Of a stretch of 64,000 nt of DNA, positions 63,996-64,000 are shown piece by piece (position 1 is the stretch's first letter; every line of letters begins with the position of its first letter). Under the pieces are notes generated by a model. The model saw only the letters and a list, made by a program, of their open reading frames with translations. It was not told the DNA's origin and searched no databases. This DNA comes from Strigamia acuminata. Its lineage: Eukaryota; Arthropoda; Chilopoda; Geophilomorpha; Linotaeniidae. The stretch lies in NCBI GenBank assembly GCA_949358305.1, contig OX442315.1, positions 33,010,427-33,074,426 of the forward strand, written 5' to 3'. The translations under genes were made by a program, and so were the position numbers.

Positions 63996-64000
63996 GTTTT

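Larger units (their letters stand above)
62115..64000. other. AT-rich stretch with repeat fragments, no gene seen
   Basis: No exon is convincing. A minus-strand open frame at 63114-63386 has a fairly protein-like composition (GASGHCVPPIDGQSWKWFSN) but no recognised domain and no clear splice context. ATTAC repeats precede 63571. Repeat fragments and the two CTCF-like motifs are listed separately. Confidence 0.4.

Noticed and set aside
1-64000. CRISPR arrays, rRNA genes, tRNA genes
   Set aside because: No spaced direct-repeat arrays, no rRNA-like stretches, and no cloverleaf with A/B boxes was recognised by eye.

Overview
This is eukaryotic DNA from an invertebrate animal; the phylum is not resolved. 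The evidence is an AT-rich background with many short GT-AG introns (mostly 56-68 bp), a split SLO2/KCNT potassium channel gene, a BEL/Pao element, two very large Gypsy-type LTR retrotransposons, and many small inverted-repeat DNA transposons. There is no bacterial-style gene packing, CRISPR array or rRNA.

Layout. (1) Positions 1-11679, + strand: the 3' part of a SLO2/KCNT channel gene. Twenty exons encode the cytosolic gating ring (end of RCK1, linker, RCK2, C-terminus); the pore exons lie upstream of the window. Its introns hold a mariner-like MITE, a truncated LINE 3' end, a foldback MITE and other repeats. (2) 12030-23427, + strand: an 11.4 kb Gypsy-type element, here Element 1, with 610-bp LTRs differing at one base, gag, pol and a third spliced gene (ORF3). 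(3) 23428-36221: mostly non-coding, but with an exon at 25244-25452 that matches the N-terminus of SLO2/KCNT channels, so it starts a second, tandem channel gene. (4) 36222-49090, - strand: Element 2, 12.9 kb, a diverged relative of Element 1 with 820-bp LTRs in which I see no differences, and the same gag/pol/ORF3 plan. (5) 49091-55284: an unidentified gene start (exons 50344-50582 and 53274-53395) and several MITEs. (6) 55285-62110: a piggyBac-like MITE (TTAA-flanked) split by an apparently intact 6.36 kb BEL/Pao element (55551-61910) with LTRs identical by eye, a 5-bp target duplication and one 1771-aa Gag-Pol ORF. (7) 62115-64000: MITE fragments and two identical CTCF-like motifs.

Most unusual content. 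Both Gypsy-type elements carry, after pol, the same unrecognised gene (ORF3; about 904 and 967 aa). It is made from a short first exon and a long second exon, and three blocks are conserved between the copies. It has no signal peptide or membrane segment, so it is not an ordinary env. Both elements also join Gag to Pol with the same kind of -1 frameshift signal: slippery A AAA AAC, a 6-8 nt spacer, then a 9-bp stem whose loop contains the gag stop codon. Primer site, polypurine tract and LTR ends are also shared, so the two elements form one lineage whose members look recently mobile.
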